Shown: positions 47,296 to 60,219 of the stretch, piece after piece | How the letters are laid out: every line of letters starts with the position of its first letter | Numbering within the stretch: the first letter of the stretch is position 1 | Source of the DNA: Dipteronia dyeriana | Taxonomy: Eukaryota > Streptophyta > Magnoliopsida > Sapindales > Sapindaceae | NCBI GenBank assembly: GCA_032871835.1 | Contig: CM065295.1 | Coordinates: 81,523,819-81,587,818 of the forward strand | Direction of reading: 5' to 3' | Length of the DNA stretch: 64,000 nt | Translations under genes and position numbers: made by a program | Notes under the pieces: generated by a model | The model's input: the letters and a program-made list of their open reading frames with translations, nothing else | Databases searched by the model: none | What the model was told of the DNA's origin: nothing

Positions 47296-47306
47296 TTATA
47301 TATATA
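47296..47306 (+). promoter_or_regulatory. TATA-like element for the 47427 gene
   Basis: tttatatatat sits about 125 bases before the ATG. It is followed by a plausible leader with a CT-rich part and a long A-run (47396-47415). Confidence 0.4.
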
Positions 47307-47426
47307 CAGGAAACAAAATTTCTCCTTAAATACTCCATCTTTTTTGTGTTCTCTCTTTCCATTTTCACAAACCAAACCACAAAGACGACAAAAGGAAAAA
47401 AAAAAAAAAAAAAAACTCAGACAAAA

Positions 47427-47891
47427 ATGGAGAAAAAAGCTCAGTCTCTTGTATGGGATTGTGGAAGCTCTCTCTACGACTCGTTTGAGCTCAACTCCTT
47501 CAAGCAACAACTTGACTCTGCTATGGTTTCAAGAACTCAGTCCATGCCTCGCTTATCCGATAGTCACCATAGATCAGCTCCTCTGCCGCCGCATCCGCCG
47601 CTGCCGTCGGTTCCCAAGAAATCATCATCGTCTTCGAAGATTTCCCGGTCTATACAGCGGCTACTCAAGTCTGTGTTCAAGTCAAAGCAGAGTTCAGGTT
47701 CCATGTTGAAGCTCAAAGATCGTTCAAATGATGAGTACTGGATTCTCTACGATAAGACCGGAGCTTTGACGACGATCCCTGAAGTGCCGGAGTTAGATTT
47801 CGGTGGGCTCTCGCCGGAAATCAATTCTCTGGTGAGAAGAACGGCGTCGGAGAGAATATCGGCGGCATCTCTTGCTATTTCATGTGTTTGA
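47427..47891 (+). CDS. Uncharacterised plant-specific protein, 154 aa
   Basis: A single open frame from ATG 47427, with A at -3 in an aaaaATGg context, to TGA 47891. The N-terminus carries VWDCGSSLYDSFELNSFKQQ, a block I recall from small uncharacterised plant proteins (MEKK...VWDCGSxLYDSxEL...). A Pro/His-rich and Ser-rich linker follows (residues ~46-70). A basic stretch ISRSIQRLLKSVFKSKQ (~71-87) comes next, then an acidic segment and a C-terminal SERISAASLAISC. There is no signal peptide, membrane helix or catalytic motif. G/C-richer codon use than the flanks, a good start context and a TATA-like element support a real gene. An ORF upstream in frame (from 47280) is leader sequence. Function is unknown. 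Confidence 0.8.
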   Translation: MEKKAQSLVWDCGSSLYDSFELNSFKQQLDSAMVSRTQSMPRLSDSHHRSAPLPPHPPLPSVPKKSSSSSKISRSIQRLLKSVFKSKQSSGSMLKLKDRSNDEYWILYDKTGALTTIPEVPELDFGGLSPEINSLVRRTASERISAASLAISCV

Positions 47892-48496
47892 TAGATAGAA
47901 TATTATATATAACATCAATATATACGAGAATATTATTACGTAAGAGATCGTTCATCAGATGATTTGTGGATATTTATATACTAATTAGTTTGTTTTTTTT
48001 ATCAGATTATTATATTGTTGAAGAATTAAGCTTTTAATTGTTTCCAGCTTTTGACAAATTCTTGGTCTGAAAATGATCATAAACTGGTTTAATTTAGTCA
48101 ATATTTGGTAATATTTGTTGGAGGATTAGGTAGTTTTTAAACCGTTAGATTGAGAGTAAATGATCATTGATCACTGATGGGTTGATTTGGTGATCCATCA
48201 TCAAGTGTCAAAATCAATGTGATCATCATATCTCTAATAGAAAATATTAAAAAAAAAATTGTCATCACCGATCTTTGATTAAGTTGCTTGTTATAGATAT
48301 ATATATGTTTGACCAAAAAAAAGTAACATAGAAGTTGCAATATATTGAAGCTGTGTGTGGTCAACTTATTATTGTTTGAGTTTCTTGCATGCGTGGCAAT
48401 TCATATATATTTTTAGTTACCTTGAAAAAAAATCTTAAAATTAAATCAATTAAAGCCTAACTTTGGGCTAAATTTTGCTTATTTTTATCCTACTCT

Positions 48497-48532
<36 letters not shown>

Positions 48533-49747
48533 AACATCACAAGAATACAAGATCAAACAAACTAGTGCATGCTCTGGTCCAGACTTATATATTATATAGG
48601 GTTCCTTTTTATTTTTGATTATGAAATCCCAACCAATATGATAGAAACTAGAGTAGTTGAGTAGTTCATCAGTTGACTTGCAACTGTCTAAACAAATTAT
48701 GATGAGGATTCAATTCTCTAGTTTTATGTTGTGGCCATGCCATGATCATTTTGATAGATATTATGATCATAAGCTGCCTAATGAAGAAACATTACTAAAT
48801 CATTAATGCATAGACGCATAGTAGTAGTGCTCTTTTGTTGTTGTTGCCATTTTTAGGGTTGTTGAAGGGAGCTTTCATGTCCATAACTATTGGAACTGTA
48901 CACATTAATTTTTCAATGTTAATCTTGTTTTTGCTTTTTTTTATATGTTTTACTTTTATGATGATCTCTCTATTAAAAGATAAGATTACTTTCTATATAA
49001 ATTGCCTTTAGAGAAGGGAAGAGAACATGTAAGATATAGTCATTGGATCCACCTGGCTACTGGTAGGTGAAGTTAGTGGTGCTTCTAATAACTACGTACC
49101 AACAATTAATATACAGTTGCTCTCTATCAGTTTCAGACACACACTGTATGTTTAATTGTTTAGGCTCTTATTATAATTGACACAATGTCTAGTAGTGATA
49201 AGTTGGTCATTTCAGATTTTTTTTATAATGGGTTGGGAGTTTGTCGGGACTTGAAACAACCATTTTACAACTCTCATTATTGAGAAGAGGTCTCTCACAC
49301 GGATCGGAATTCTCTCATGTCTTTTATCTAAACATAAATGAAAATATATGGACAAGATTAATTGGTTTCTTTTTCTATCATGCCAGTGGATGTTTCATTT
49401 ACACTTGGAAAAAAAACAGGGAAAAACAAGGTTATTGATATAGTGAATAGATCTGTCATTTATTGAATTCTCTCTTTGATTCAAAATCGTAGTGTAATGT
49501 GTATTCCTCCTTGTTAGGGTCACGGAATAGATGAAATAAATGATTTTTGTTTTAAAATTAAATCTTATTGGAACTTTCCATATCCAGTTCATCCTTCAAA
49601 ACCATATCACATCCCTGATCTGATGAAATAGGATGAATTGAGATGGTATTTTATAAATACTATGTAATTATTTAACATAGTCCAAAATATGTGACACAGC
49701 CAAAACTTTAAAATTGAAAAGGGAGCTTGGATGTATTATTATTATTG

Positions 49748-49780
<33 letters not shown>

Positions 49781-50376
49781 TTGTCTCTAACAAGACTTTT
49801 TCTCCATGAAAATAAAAGAAAAGTGAGGTCATATAGGATTATAAACCTACATAGTTATGATAAGGAATTGAGGTACTAATAGGACTATTGATAAGGATTT
49901 GAAGTACTAATAGGACTATTATTGAGTCATTGGGTCCTATTCTTCAATAAAGTAATAAAAATAACTTGTTCTAATTTAGTTCTTTGTATTCTTTTTATTT
50001 TATAAGTTACAAAAACGATTGGGAGGTTTGAGCAACTATTATAGCAGTTTTTTTTTTTTCATTCTTAATTTGGTACGCCCAAAGCCCAACTAACAAGTAA
50101 CAACCTTCATTTTTTTCTTGACAGAAACAACCTTCATTATTCATAAAATAATATTTAATATTTAAAAAAAAATACACAACTTAATAACATTAGTAGGATG
50201 CATGAGCATCTTGCATTATTATATAAAATATGAAAAAATAAATATCAAATCATTCCCTTCCACATATATTACAAATATAAAAGGAACTAAATTTAAAAGT
50301 AATTTAGAAAATCTTATAGATGAAATTTGGTAAAGTAAATCCAGATTTGCATGGTAATATAACTTAATTGATATAG

Positions 50377-50410
<34 letters not shown>

Positions 50411-51000
50411 CAAATAAATTAAAACTCCAACGTGGCCAAACCGTGTGCTGCAGATTAGAGGAAATTTAACAGAGAGGTTGATATAAAGAGAGAAACAAAA
50501 ATACCATCCAAGGGTCATGTACAAAATTGATCAGAGTCATCTGCAATTCTAAATTAATCACAAAATAACAGAGTAGGAGGAGCCTGAAGAGGTGTGGGCA
50601 TTGATATTATGATATATTTATATCATGGGCCTTACATGATGGGCCCCATATTTATTAGCCACAGCCACCTATGTAAGTTCAAAGTCCGGACAAAGTCGAT
50701 GGAAGTTTAGAGATGCTAACAATAAACCCCTCAAATTCATATCAATGACGTTGTGATTCATTACGACATCATTCGTAAATTCAAATCGTATTTTTCTTAC
50801 CCGGTAAGAACCGTCCGTACAATTCGTATTGATTCAATGTCTCTCTCAACGGATGTAGTGAGCCGTATATAGATCTTGACATTTCAAGGTGGGTGGGTTT
50901 ATTTATCGCACTAAGGACTCGTAATTTAAATATTTAATATCCCAATATGTATTCGACGTTATTTTTCAAATGGATCTGAAATTCATGTCCATTTCTCTAG
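47892..51000. other. Intergenic region with simple repeats
   Basis: AT-rich. It holds an A-run at 48499-48528, a (TTA)n tract at about 49735-49783 and a (TA)n tract at 50388-50410. No gene, RNA gene or element end was supported. The minus frame 50219-50524 is low-complexity. Confidence 0.5.
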
Positions 51001-51009
51001 ATGAACTTT

Positions 51010-52451
51010 AATTACGGAGAAAGTATCATTTCCTCCGGACTTATACCCTATTGTTAAGACAAGAATAAGGTTTGGTCATATGTACACCTCTTATGTTACT
51101 TTTTCCATCCATTAAATGTATTATATGTTCAGTTATTACTTTTACTCCATATAATTACTATTTTACCTTCAAAATATTCATTAAATAACAAATATATTGA
51201 ACAACATAAAACAAAAATAAAGTAAAAAAACAATTAAAAAAAGATGGATCTCCACCATCCATCTTTGAGATGGACGGTAGAGATATTTTTTTTATTTATT
51301 TAAAATCAATAATAAAAAATTAAAATTTAAAAATTTAAAAAGAAAAACAAAATAAAATAAAATAAATAAAATCTAGACAGTGGATCTCTAGCACCGAACC
51401 TATTCAAATTCATCTCCACCCTAGAAGTTCAAAAAATAAAAAAATAAAAAAATATAATCTTTTTTTTTTTTAGATCTGGTGCCAAAATCCAGATCCATTT
51501 CTTTGATCTCAATGTAGATAAAAAAAAATTATCACCACCACCAAATTGATCCCAGCACCACAATTGCCACCAAATTCATCCCTTAATAAAAAGAATAAAA
51601 AAATTGTGAATCTGGTAGAGTTCTAGATTGGATCTCCACTAGATCCATCTCTTATAAAAAAAAAAGATATGTTGAGTTTGATCACCAAACTAATCCAAGT
51701 ACCAAATCATCACCAAACCGAGAATCCAAATAATCCAAATCTTTTCTCTTTCTTTCTCGTGATCAATTGAACTCTCAAATCCCCTCATCTTTCTCTCGGG
51801 AATCCCTCAATCTCTCAAATCTGTATCTCTCTCTCTCACTTATTCAACAAGAACACCCATACAATCAAACAAAACTCATTCAAACCCAGAAAACCTAGAA
51901 AATCAATCAAACCCAAAAAATCTAGATTCATCAAGCCTTTTTCACGATCATTGTCTCCACAAACATGCAAAACGAAGACCGTACTCGTCGCCTTTCGCAC
52001 CATCTCCTTCGCAGCTCTTGGTTTGGTGGGTTTGGTAATAGATGAGGATGATAAGTTTACTGGTTTTAAGAAGAAGAGAATAAAGAGGGATAAGAGAAGA
52101 GATTAGGGTTATGGGAGAGAGACTAGGAGAGATGGCGGTGATGAGTGGTGAGGTTGAAGATGGATAGATGAGGAAGAAATGTTGGTGGTGGATGAGTGTG
52201 AGATCTGACAGTCTCTCAATTTTATTTTATTTTTTACATTTTATGTTTTTTTTTTGTGTTTTTTTTTTTAGGTTTTGGCGATAAACCAATGAGATTACCA
52301 AATTACCCTTTTGATATTAGTGGTCAACATGATTTTGGATGGAAAATGTGACATAAGGGATATATTATATATTCTTTTCATTTCAAAGAGATTAATGACT
52401 AATCTGGTCAAACTCTGTCATCGTCTTAACAAACGATACTTTCCCTTAATT
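51010..52451. mobile_element. MULE-like non-autonomous element
   Basis: The left end aattacggagaaagtatcat and the right end (AATTAAGGGAAAGTATCG on the other strand) are imperfect inverted repeats. Similarity continues about 70 bases inward (gttaagac, tttggtca / tctggtca). Flanking 9-mers atgaacttt (51001-51009) and atgaatctt (52452-52460) agree at 7 of 9, fitting a MULE target duplication. The interior (51750-52210) looks like a gene leader and has a GA-rich tail; it could be captured sequence. Confidence 0.5.
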
Positions 52452-52571
52452 ATGAATCTTCCATTTTCCAATTATTATTATTTTTAATATAAACAAATGA
52501 TTAAAGAAGCAACTTATTGAAAGGAAAATACTGCTTTAATTAAAAAAAACATACATATATAAATTTTATAA

Positions 52572-52621
52572 GTGTCAATATCCGTACACAATATTAAAAG
52601 TATAGGTGTGGATATTGACAC
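52572..52621. repeat. Short hairpin
   Basis: gtgtcaatatcc (52572-52583) pairs with ggatattgacac (52610-52621), with partial extension inside. It may be a tiny MITE remnant. Confidence 0.6.
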
Positions 52622-53792
52622 CCCGTAAAACTTATTAGTATACTCATTTAAAAAATAAATTACAAGAACATCCTACTAGAAATTTACCAGTAAGTACAAA
52701 TTAATTTAATTAAAATAAATCAAATACTATATACACTCATTAATTACACATATATCTTCAACTATATTTCTTTATTTTTTTATTAAAAAAAAACTTACCT
52801 TAAAAAAAACTTAGTATAAACCTTAATTTTTATGATAAACTATAATTAAACTCTAATTTTATTTCAAGTATTAAACTTTCTCATTATCTCATGATTATCT
52901 TATTGTTTTTGTCTTTCTTTTATGTATAGATATGAATTATATCGGTAAGCAAAATATATTTTTTTAAAGATAGTTGGGGTATGTAGATATCAACAAGTTT
53001 TGGTTTTTTTTTTTAAGATAGTCGTAGATATCAGTAAGTTTTTTTTTTTAAGATAACTGTATAAACAAGAGAATTCTATAGTTAAAATCTTTTGACCACA
53101 TATACGGTTCCACATATTCCCTTTTATAAGGTTCCTACATTCGAGATATTTTCAAAAGTAAATTTGACCATTATGAAAAGATGATTTGATTCTAAAATTA
53201 ATATGATTATATATATATTGGGTGTGATAATAATTTAAGAGTGTTTATAATTGACAATAGGTGACGGAATTGTAAAACCGTCTAATTTTCTGTCACGGTA
53301 AATTACCCTAATTTCCTATTATTATATACATAATTGCATCAAACTATCAAATAATAATATGACATAAATACCCATCTAACCAAATTTTAAAAATAAAATT
53401 TGAAAATTAAATATTATGTTTGACAATTGATTTAACTATTATTTAAATTATCTTTTTTATTAAGATACCTCTAAATACAAAATCCATATGAATATTTCAA
53501 TTATTTAATATGAATTATCATTTAAATTTTATTTGTTTATTTAAATATCAATAAATATAAAACCTAAATGGATATTTTTTTTATTTTAATGAGAATTATC
53601 ATTTAAATTATATTTTTTATTTAAATATCTCTATATATCACTTGTTCATTTACAATAATAAGGGTATTAATAATGTCAAAAATAAAAAATTAAATAATAT
53701 TAATAAAATATTAATAAAAATAATAAAAATATAATATTAAATGAATATAATAATACTAATAAAATAATAATAATCATAATAATAATAATTAT
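52622..53792. other. AT-rich spacer before Tat copy B
   Basis: Low-complexity AT-rich sequence. An approximate repeat gtagatatcarnaagttttt...ttaagataryyg occurs twice at 52980-53060. Near 53660-53790 it becomes an (aat)n-like tract into which the Tat LTR inserted. No gene was seen. Confidence 0.5.
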
Positions 53793-54687
53793 TATTGACG
53801 TCGATTTCTGGATTATGTCAGAAAAGCCAACAATGATTGGATTTCGGCTATTGATTCAAAGAGAGAGAGATTCAGAGAGAGTAACGAAGACAAGTTTTAC
53901 GTGGTAAAACTCCGATGACCGGAGAAATGTCCACGGGTGGTCGAAGGATCAACCAAGCCAAAATCCACTATGAAAATATGATGTTTACAAGCTCTCGGTC
54001 TCTCTTTTTTCTCTCTGTATTTGCTATGATTGCTGTATGCTATATTGTCTATCTCTTTTGGAGCAAGATTATGGGTCTATTTATATGCTTATAGGACCCT
54101 AATCTGCTTTGTACAAGTAATATCAGTAATATAAGTAATACAAGATCTTTGTATTTAATTGTGATTCGGTTACTTGTTTGAGGTTGATTTGTCTTATTTC
54201 CTGTTTCGGAGTCTCTTATGGAAATCGAGTGGGATTCTAGTTGTGTTGTTCAATTTGGACTTATTTCCTTATAAGAATGTAGTTTTCGTAAAGTAATCAA
54301 GTTATTTCCTGATTGGGGACTCTTCTAACTTAATGTTCCATTTTATTTAGGATTCCTTCCTGATGGATATCTTCGCGTATTTAATGACTTAATCCGTGTG
54401 AAATAAGTACCAAGTTCTTACTCGAGTCACATTTTATTCCCGAGTAAGAGTAATATCTGATGGTCCCGAGTAGCGCCGTTTGAGCCCGAGTGGAAGCGTT
54501 GTTTTAACCAGTCCCGAGTGTTGTTAACTGATCCCGAGTAGGTTTCATTCAATATATGCTTACTTGGGCTTTCTTCTCTTTAATGATGTCTCGTAGGATA
54601 TTTCCTGAGTGCCCATTTGGGAGTCCACCTGGCTATTTTCTCATTCCTGTCAATGACGTGTATGCTTGGTAAAATTCACACACGACA
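53793..54687 (-). repeat. Tat copy B LTR (3' LTR in element orientation)
   Basis: 895 bp, similar to the copy A LTRs but more diverged, ending acacgaca at 54687. A short expansion (taatatcagtaatataagtaa, near 54119) is not in copy A. Confidence 0.88.
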
Positions 54688-54701
54688 ATACCCCCTTAAA
54701 A
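54688..54701 (-). other. Tat copy B polypurine tract
   Basis: TTTTAAGGGGGTAT on the minus strand abuts the LTR exactly as in copy A. A non-coding leader of the antisense gene follows to 55176. Confidence 0.75.
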
Positions 54702-55176
54702 TATTTTTGCCGAGTAAATTTCATTTCGGGCAAGAGTATTTTAATCGTCTTAATTTTCACTCGTCAGAATAGCCGTCTTGTCATAATGGCGTGTCTTAAT
54801 GGTGACCCTGTAATTTCGATTCGCTTCATCACGCGAGATCTTAAATGATGGCGACGTTTTGAAGTTCTGATGGTCGAGGGCCACTTCATGTTTTGACATG
54901 CGTCCCTCGTCTCTTCGTTTTTCAATATCATTTATGAGAAATGATTTTTGCGTTTCCCCAAACGCCGCCTACGTCATCGATTTTCATCATAAGTTTTTTC
55001 TCGCCTTGAAATCTTAGGGTTTCATGCCGTCTCTTCTTTAAATTCTTGAGAGACAACGTTGGTTTATTCTCAACAATTTTCAGCAGAAATTTCTTTAAAC
55101 TCAGATTTCTTTATCCAGAAGTTCGCGATTCTCCGTTTGAAGATCTTGCATCAATCTCAATTCAAGGTTAGTTTTA

Positions 55177-58075
55177 ATGGGGTCATCTTCCCGCCATCGT
55201 CTCTTTAAAATCGCTTTTGATGCATTAGAACATGGGGATTTCCAATTAGTTTCTTGCATTAAACGATTACTGGGGGATATTCTAATAGATGAACCTCCTT
55301 TCTTAGAGGTTGATGTTTCTGGGCTTCACCCTGACGTCACTTTCAGCCCTGTATCGAGTTCTCCATCTAGTTCTGATTCTGATATTTCTAATCATAGGGT
55401 ATCTTTTCGAAGGATGGATAAACATCAGAGCAGAAGTAAGGTATACAAGCACGGCTAGAGCAGCGTTCAGACTGTTAACGAGGGTGACGTTGATGAAGTG
55501 TACAGGGCGTCTCGCCTTTCGTTTTCTGATACTCGCCCGAGTGGCTTTGATACTGAGCCGAATGTGGTCGGGCCAGCTGAGATAGAAAAATACCGCTCCC
55601 GATTCGACTTGCCCGACTTAGTCACTTTGGTTCCTGCTGAGGATAGAGCCGTATGGAATCCTCCTGAGGGTATGGTGGCGATTTATGGATCCATGCTTTG
55701 TTGCGGCGTCACACTTCCCTTTCAACCATTTATTGCCTGGTTTTTGGCTGAAGCAGGGATAGCCCCAGCTCAATTGACCCCGAATAGTTACAAAGTCTTG
55801 ATGTGCATGTGGCACATGTTCAGTCGAATGAACCTTTCCTTGCCTTCCCCGAATGAAATCAGGCATTTCTTTACTCTAAGGCAGGTTAGCAAAATGGGGA
55901 CCTATTTTCTTGTATCTACTCCATCGGACGGTTGGGTCCCCAAAGAATCAAAGGTAAATCGGAGGTCGATGCTTCTGATGACCCAAAAAAGAAGGGTTTT
56001 GTATGGGGATTCCCTACATCCAACAAGTTCTGAAAGAACATTTGGTTTTTTACTGGAAGGGCTCTCGGGCTCAACGTCACTGTTGGATCTGAGGATTCCC
56101 GAAAGGTGTTGAGTGTTCCCCGATTCTTCTGTTCTCCGGAAGCGTGGAACAAAAAACTAATCGATTATAGTGATTCCGAGCTGAAGAGGCTGACTCGAGC
56201 AGCTGTTCGTACACTGGAAAATATGAGCAAGAGCTACCTTTTTAAAGATGAGGATTTGATAAAGCTCGGCTTCTTCAGACAGATTTCGGGCAATCACAGG
56301 CTATGTAAGTAACCCGGCGCCCTTTCTGTTGTATTTTTTTTCTTTTCATTTTCTTTTCTAACATGATTTTTGTTTACTAGTGTTCGATACGGACGTTGTC
56401 AGCGATCTTCAGGCTCGCCAGGTGAAGGCGATTCTACAAGCGAGTAGAAAGGAAGCTTCCCGTCAGGGCGATGAAGGTATTGCTCCACCTGAGCCTGATG
56501 AGGAAACTGACATTGCTGAGGAACGAATTCCCGAGTGCGTTGTTCAGGGTGTTCAGACTCCTACTCAGAATTCTGCTGGTCCGAGTGGCTAGAGTGATGG
56601 CCCGTGTGAAGAGCTTGTTGGACGGTTTGAAGTCGGCGATGGTGGTAACGTCTTGATGGATCAAGTGCCTACAGGTGCCTAATTCTTTTAGTCTTTTCGG
56701 GACGATATGCAGGAAGATCCTGCTGCTGATCTTAACTTCCACCGTTCTCGGGGTGAGAAGCGAAAGGTAGTTAGTTCGCTGTCTCGTCCTCTCAAAGTTC
56801 CTCGGGTAGTCTCATTTATTGACTCCAGTGACGAAGATGTTGCGGATGAGATTGCCCTGAGTGTTGGCACTGGAGCATCAGTAGATGCAGCAGCTTCAGA
56901 ACCGAGTAGGGCTTCTTCTACCCCCCGAGATATGGGGGTTGAACCTTCGGGGGTTCCTTCTCCATCCTTAGAACCGAATAGGGTTTCTCCTGCCCCCGAG
57001 TTTGGAAATCTGGGAGCTGAACCCTCAGGGGTTCCTTTATTCCTTTCTCCCCAGGATATACTATGGGAGATGTTCTCCGATCTGGCTTTTATCGGGGAAG
57101 ACCGTTGGAGCGGCTTTTGAGATGGTTCCCTGACCGAACGTCTCCAAAATGTTTTTAATGGTGCATCTTATGTAAGTTGAATCCGGCTTCTTTATTGTTT
57201 TGCTTCTGCCAGATTTCAAAGTATATTCCTTTACAGATGGTGGTCGAATTGGCTGAGCTTATTCATACGCAGCAACATCAAGCCGATCGAATAAGGCGTC
57301 TAGAGGCTCAACTGAAGGCGAGTGAGGAGGGTCGTGCTTGAGCTGAGAAAGCTTACCAGCAGGAGGTCGGTTCTGTACTAATATTTACCGACCATTGTCT
57401 GGCGAAGCAGGTTGAAGCCGATGACAAGGATCTCTGGCAGAGGATAAGGTTGCATCACTTCAAAATCTTCTATCTTCTGCTGAAGAATCCATGCTCAAGA
57501 CCGAGCAGGCGAAGTCGGCGTATGACCAAAAAATCGAAGATCTGGAGCGCCAAGTGCTGACAGTCGAATCCCTTTCCCGAGAGGCCAGGTTGGAACTTGA
57601 AGTCCAAGGGGTGGATCGTTTTAAAAGATCCTCTGCTTACGATGCTGTAATTCTTGGGGAATTTCAACGTAAGCTAGTTTCGGCCGGCAAGTTCTTCAAG
57701 GTTAAGAATAAGGCGACTGAGAAGGCACGAGCTAATTGGGAGCTGTCAATAAAACATCACGTGGACGGGTCCTTGGAATCTCTTCGGATTCAGATGAAGG
57801 AATGGAGAGCCTACTGTCGTAGTCAAGGAAAAGAGCCTCATCCCATGTATTTAGAGATTCCGTCCGAGCATTCTCTCTCGACCTTTTATGCAAGTCAAGA
57901 GTCGGTGGAGGGTGTAGTCCCGGACGTCGGGCCAGTCCCGGGTAAGGATTACAGCCAGTGGATGGATGATACTGTCGACGATATCACTTGGCCATCTAAT
58001 GAGAGTCTGCTTCGTGAGTACGAGATGGTGCCAGATCCGAGTATTGGCAAAGGCTCAAAATCCTCGCAACCTTAA
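55177..58075 (+). pseudogene. Antisense accessory gene of the Tat element (copy B), three exons
   Basis: Exons correspond to copy A: 55177-56304, 56381-57171 and 57237-58075, with the same GTAAG donors and AG acceptors. The gypsy-type domain block CCGVTLPFQPFIAWFLAEAG and the coiled-coil C-terminus are kept. The protein end GKGSKSSQP is identical in both. Lesions differ from copy A: TAG at 55456-55458, a frameshift near 55965, stops near 56590 and 56680, TGA at 57339-57341, and a one-base deletion near 57430. Introns, domain order and stop position are conserved despite this decay. Confidence 0.75.
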
Positions 58076-58156
58076 TTTTGTAGAATTGTAGAAAATTCTG
58101 ATTATTTTTTACTTGTACAAAACCATTCTTTGAATTGTAACCATTCTTTTAGGAGC

Positions 58157-58162
58157 AATAAA
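58157..58162 (+). terminator. Polyadenylation signal AATAAA of the antisense gene (copy B)
   Basis: aataaa about 80 bases past the stop, in the same context as copy A (22929-22934). Confidence 0.55.
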
Positions 58163-58241
58163 AATCTATTTTATTTTGAATTGAATGGTCTTGATCTGTT
58201 TATTGCTGATTGTTACCGAGTACTGTATTAAACTGGCTGAT

Positions 58242-58514
58242 GTTCGGGTAAATTAACCGAGTATCTTATTAAACCGGTTGTTATCCGAATGACTTCAATT
58301 GCCAAGTATCTTATTAAACTGGCTTCTTCGATGTTCGGGTAACTTAACCGAGTATCTTATTAAACCGGTTGTTACCCGAATGACTTCAATTGCGAAGTAT
58401 CTTATTAAACTGGATTCTTCGAGGTTCGGGTAACTTAACCGAGTATCTTATTAAACCGGTTGTTACCCGAATGACTTCAATTTCCAAGTATCTTATTAAA
58501 TTGGCTCTTTATTA
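58242..58514. repeat. 91-bp tandem repeat, three units (Tat copy B)
   Basis: Units begin gttcgggtaa at 58242, 58333 and 58424. Each contains two 'aagtatcttattaaa' or 'gagtatcttattaaa' half-motifs. Copy A has two units. Confidence 0.88.
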
Positions 58515-59069
58515 TTAACCGAGTCATCTTGAAACAGGCAAGTTTGCACTTAGTGTTTCATACCCGGTTGATACCCGAACATTACATCAAGGCTCACCAT
58601 GATCATACGTTCGAGTCCTTACGCAATACCAAGGACGTCTCCCCAGTTTTTATGCCCAAGGGTTTGCCGAATCGTTGAGCTCCTTTTTTTTAAAAGAAAT
58701 TGCTTCAACACAGCTATGCATTTCACCGGAATTTCTCCCGATAGCGTCCCGAGCATTTTTCTAGAGTCTGGTGCATCGGGTTTGCCTTTCTGCGAAGGTC
58801 ATTTTGACCCTGCTCGGATGGCATGCTCCTACGCCCATTCGGGATTTGATGGTCCCGATAATTCTATTTGCATGTTCTTATTATCATGCTCCTCTTCCAT
58901 ATGTTCTTATTATCATATGCTTTCTTTTGGAAATCCCGAGCTAGATACTTTTCTTTTGGAAATTCTGAGTAGTTTTATTTATTACTACAAAAATCAACAA
59001 AGATTCAAATTACAGTTTAATATTTATCCTAACTAATATTGTCCTGACTAGAAAAAAGAACATGTAATT

Positions 59070-60170
59070 TTAAGGATAGAAAATCTTTAGATATTGGGCA
59101 TTGCATGGTCGGGGTAAAACCTCTCCATTGGGTCGAGCAATCCAATAAGCTTCATGGCCAGTTATCCCCTCGATCTTGTATGGACCTTCCCATTTATCAG
59201 CCAGGGATCCTGCGGCTTTATTTTTTGTGTTCAATGACACCTTCCTGAGCACCAGGTCTCCTAGCTGGAATTTTCTGATCCGAACACGAGAGTTGTAGTG
59301 GCGAGCCACTATTTGTTGATATGTTGTATTTCTTATTCGAGACTTTTCCCTCTTTTCTTCTAGCTCATCCAAACTTTGTAGTAGCATATCAACATTCTGT
59401 TCTTCATCGTATAGCCTGACCCCGTGGTGAAGCATACGATGTTTCTATAGGAATAACAACTTCTGTTCCAAATGCTAAAGTGTATGGAGTCTCTCCTGTT
59501 GAAGTCCTCGCTGTCGTCCGGTATGCCCATAATACTTCGGGAAGCTTTTCAACTCAGCTTCCTTTTTTGGCATCCAGCTTTGCTTTGATGGTGTGCTTGA
59601 TAATTTTATTTACTGCTTCTACCTGCCCATTTGTTTGAGGGTGGGCTGGTGTGGTATAGAAATTAGCAATCTGGTACTTCTCGCACAACTGTCTGAATTT
59701 CAGGTTATCAAACTGGGTGCCATTGTCAGTGATTATTGTGTCCGGAACTCCAAACCTATAAAGTATGTTTTTCTTTACAAAATTTGTGGTGTTAGCTTCT
59801 ATGATATGCACCAGCACTTCAGCTTCTGCCCATTTTGTGAAATAATTGACAGTGACTATGGCGTGCTTTGCTCCACCCCCTGTCCCAGCTGGCATTGGGT
59901 TGATCAGGTCTAGGCCCCATATGGCGAATGGCCATGGGACGGTGAGGTTTCTGAGTTTTTCTGGAGGTTGTCGGATATCGTTAGCAATCCTTTGACAGGT
60001 ATTGCAACTTTTCGACCATTGCTGTACGTCTGAGAAAAGCGTAGGCCAGTAATAGCCTTGCCCGAGTACCTTATGCGCCAGACTTCTACCCCCAGTGTGG
60101 TTCCCGCAACTCCTCCGTGGATCTCTTGAAGTATTCGATATGCATCTTCTTCCGGTACACATCTCTGGAG
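59070..60170 (-). pseudogene. Tat copy B integrase
   Basis: HHCC domain with GNHTGGRSLAHKVLGQGYYW and CNTCQ (a frameshift lies at the first His, about 60110). The DDE core is intact at IITDNGTQFDNLKF and HPQTNGQVEAVNK, with first Asp in WGLDLINPMP. A stop at 59554-59556 (Trp codon changed) precedes the C-terminal part. The last open piece (59070-59435) has GDLVLRKVSLNTKNKAAGSL and ends at the natural stop, showing the true C-terminus that copy A lost by frameshift. Confidence 0.88.
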
Positions 60171-60219
60171 AGCTCGGGAAAACCCCATTATGTATAATTC
60201 TCCTCCGATCATGGTATAC

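Noticed and set aside
50219..50524. 101-codon hydrophobic minus frame
   Set aside because: Driven by a (TA)n microsatellite and AT-rich sequence; no start context or homology.
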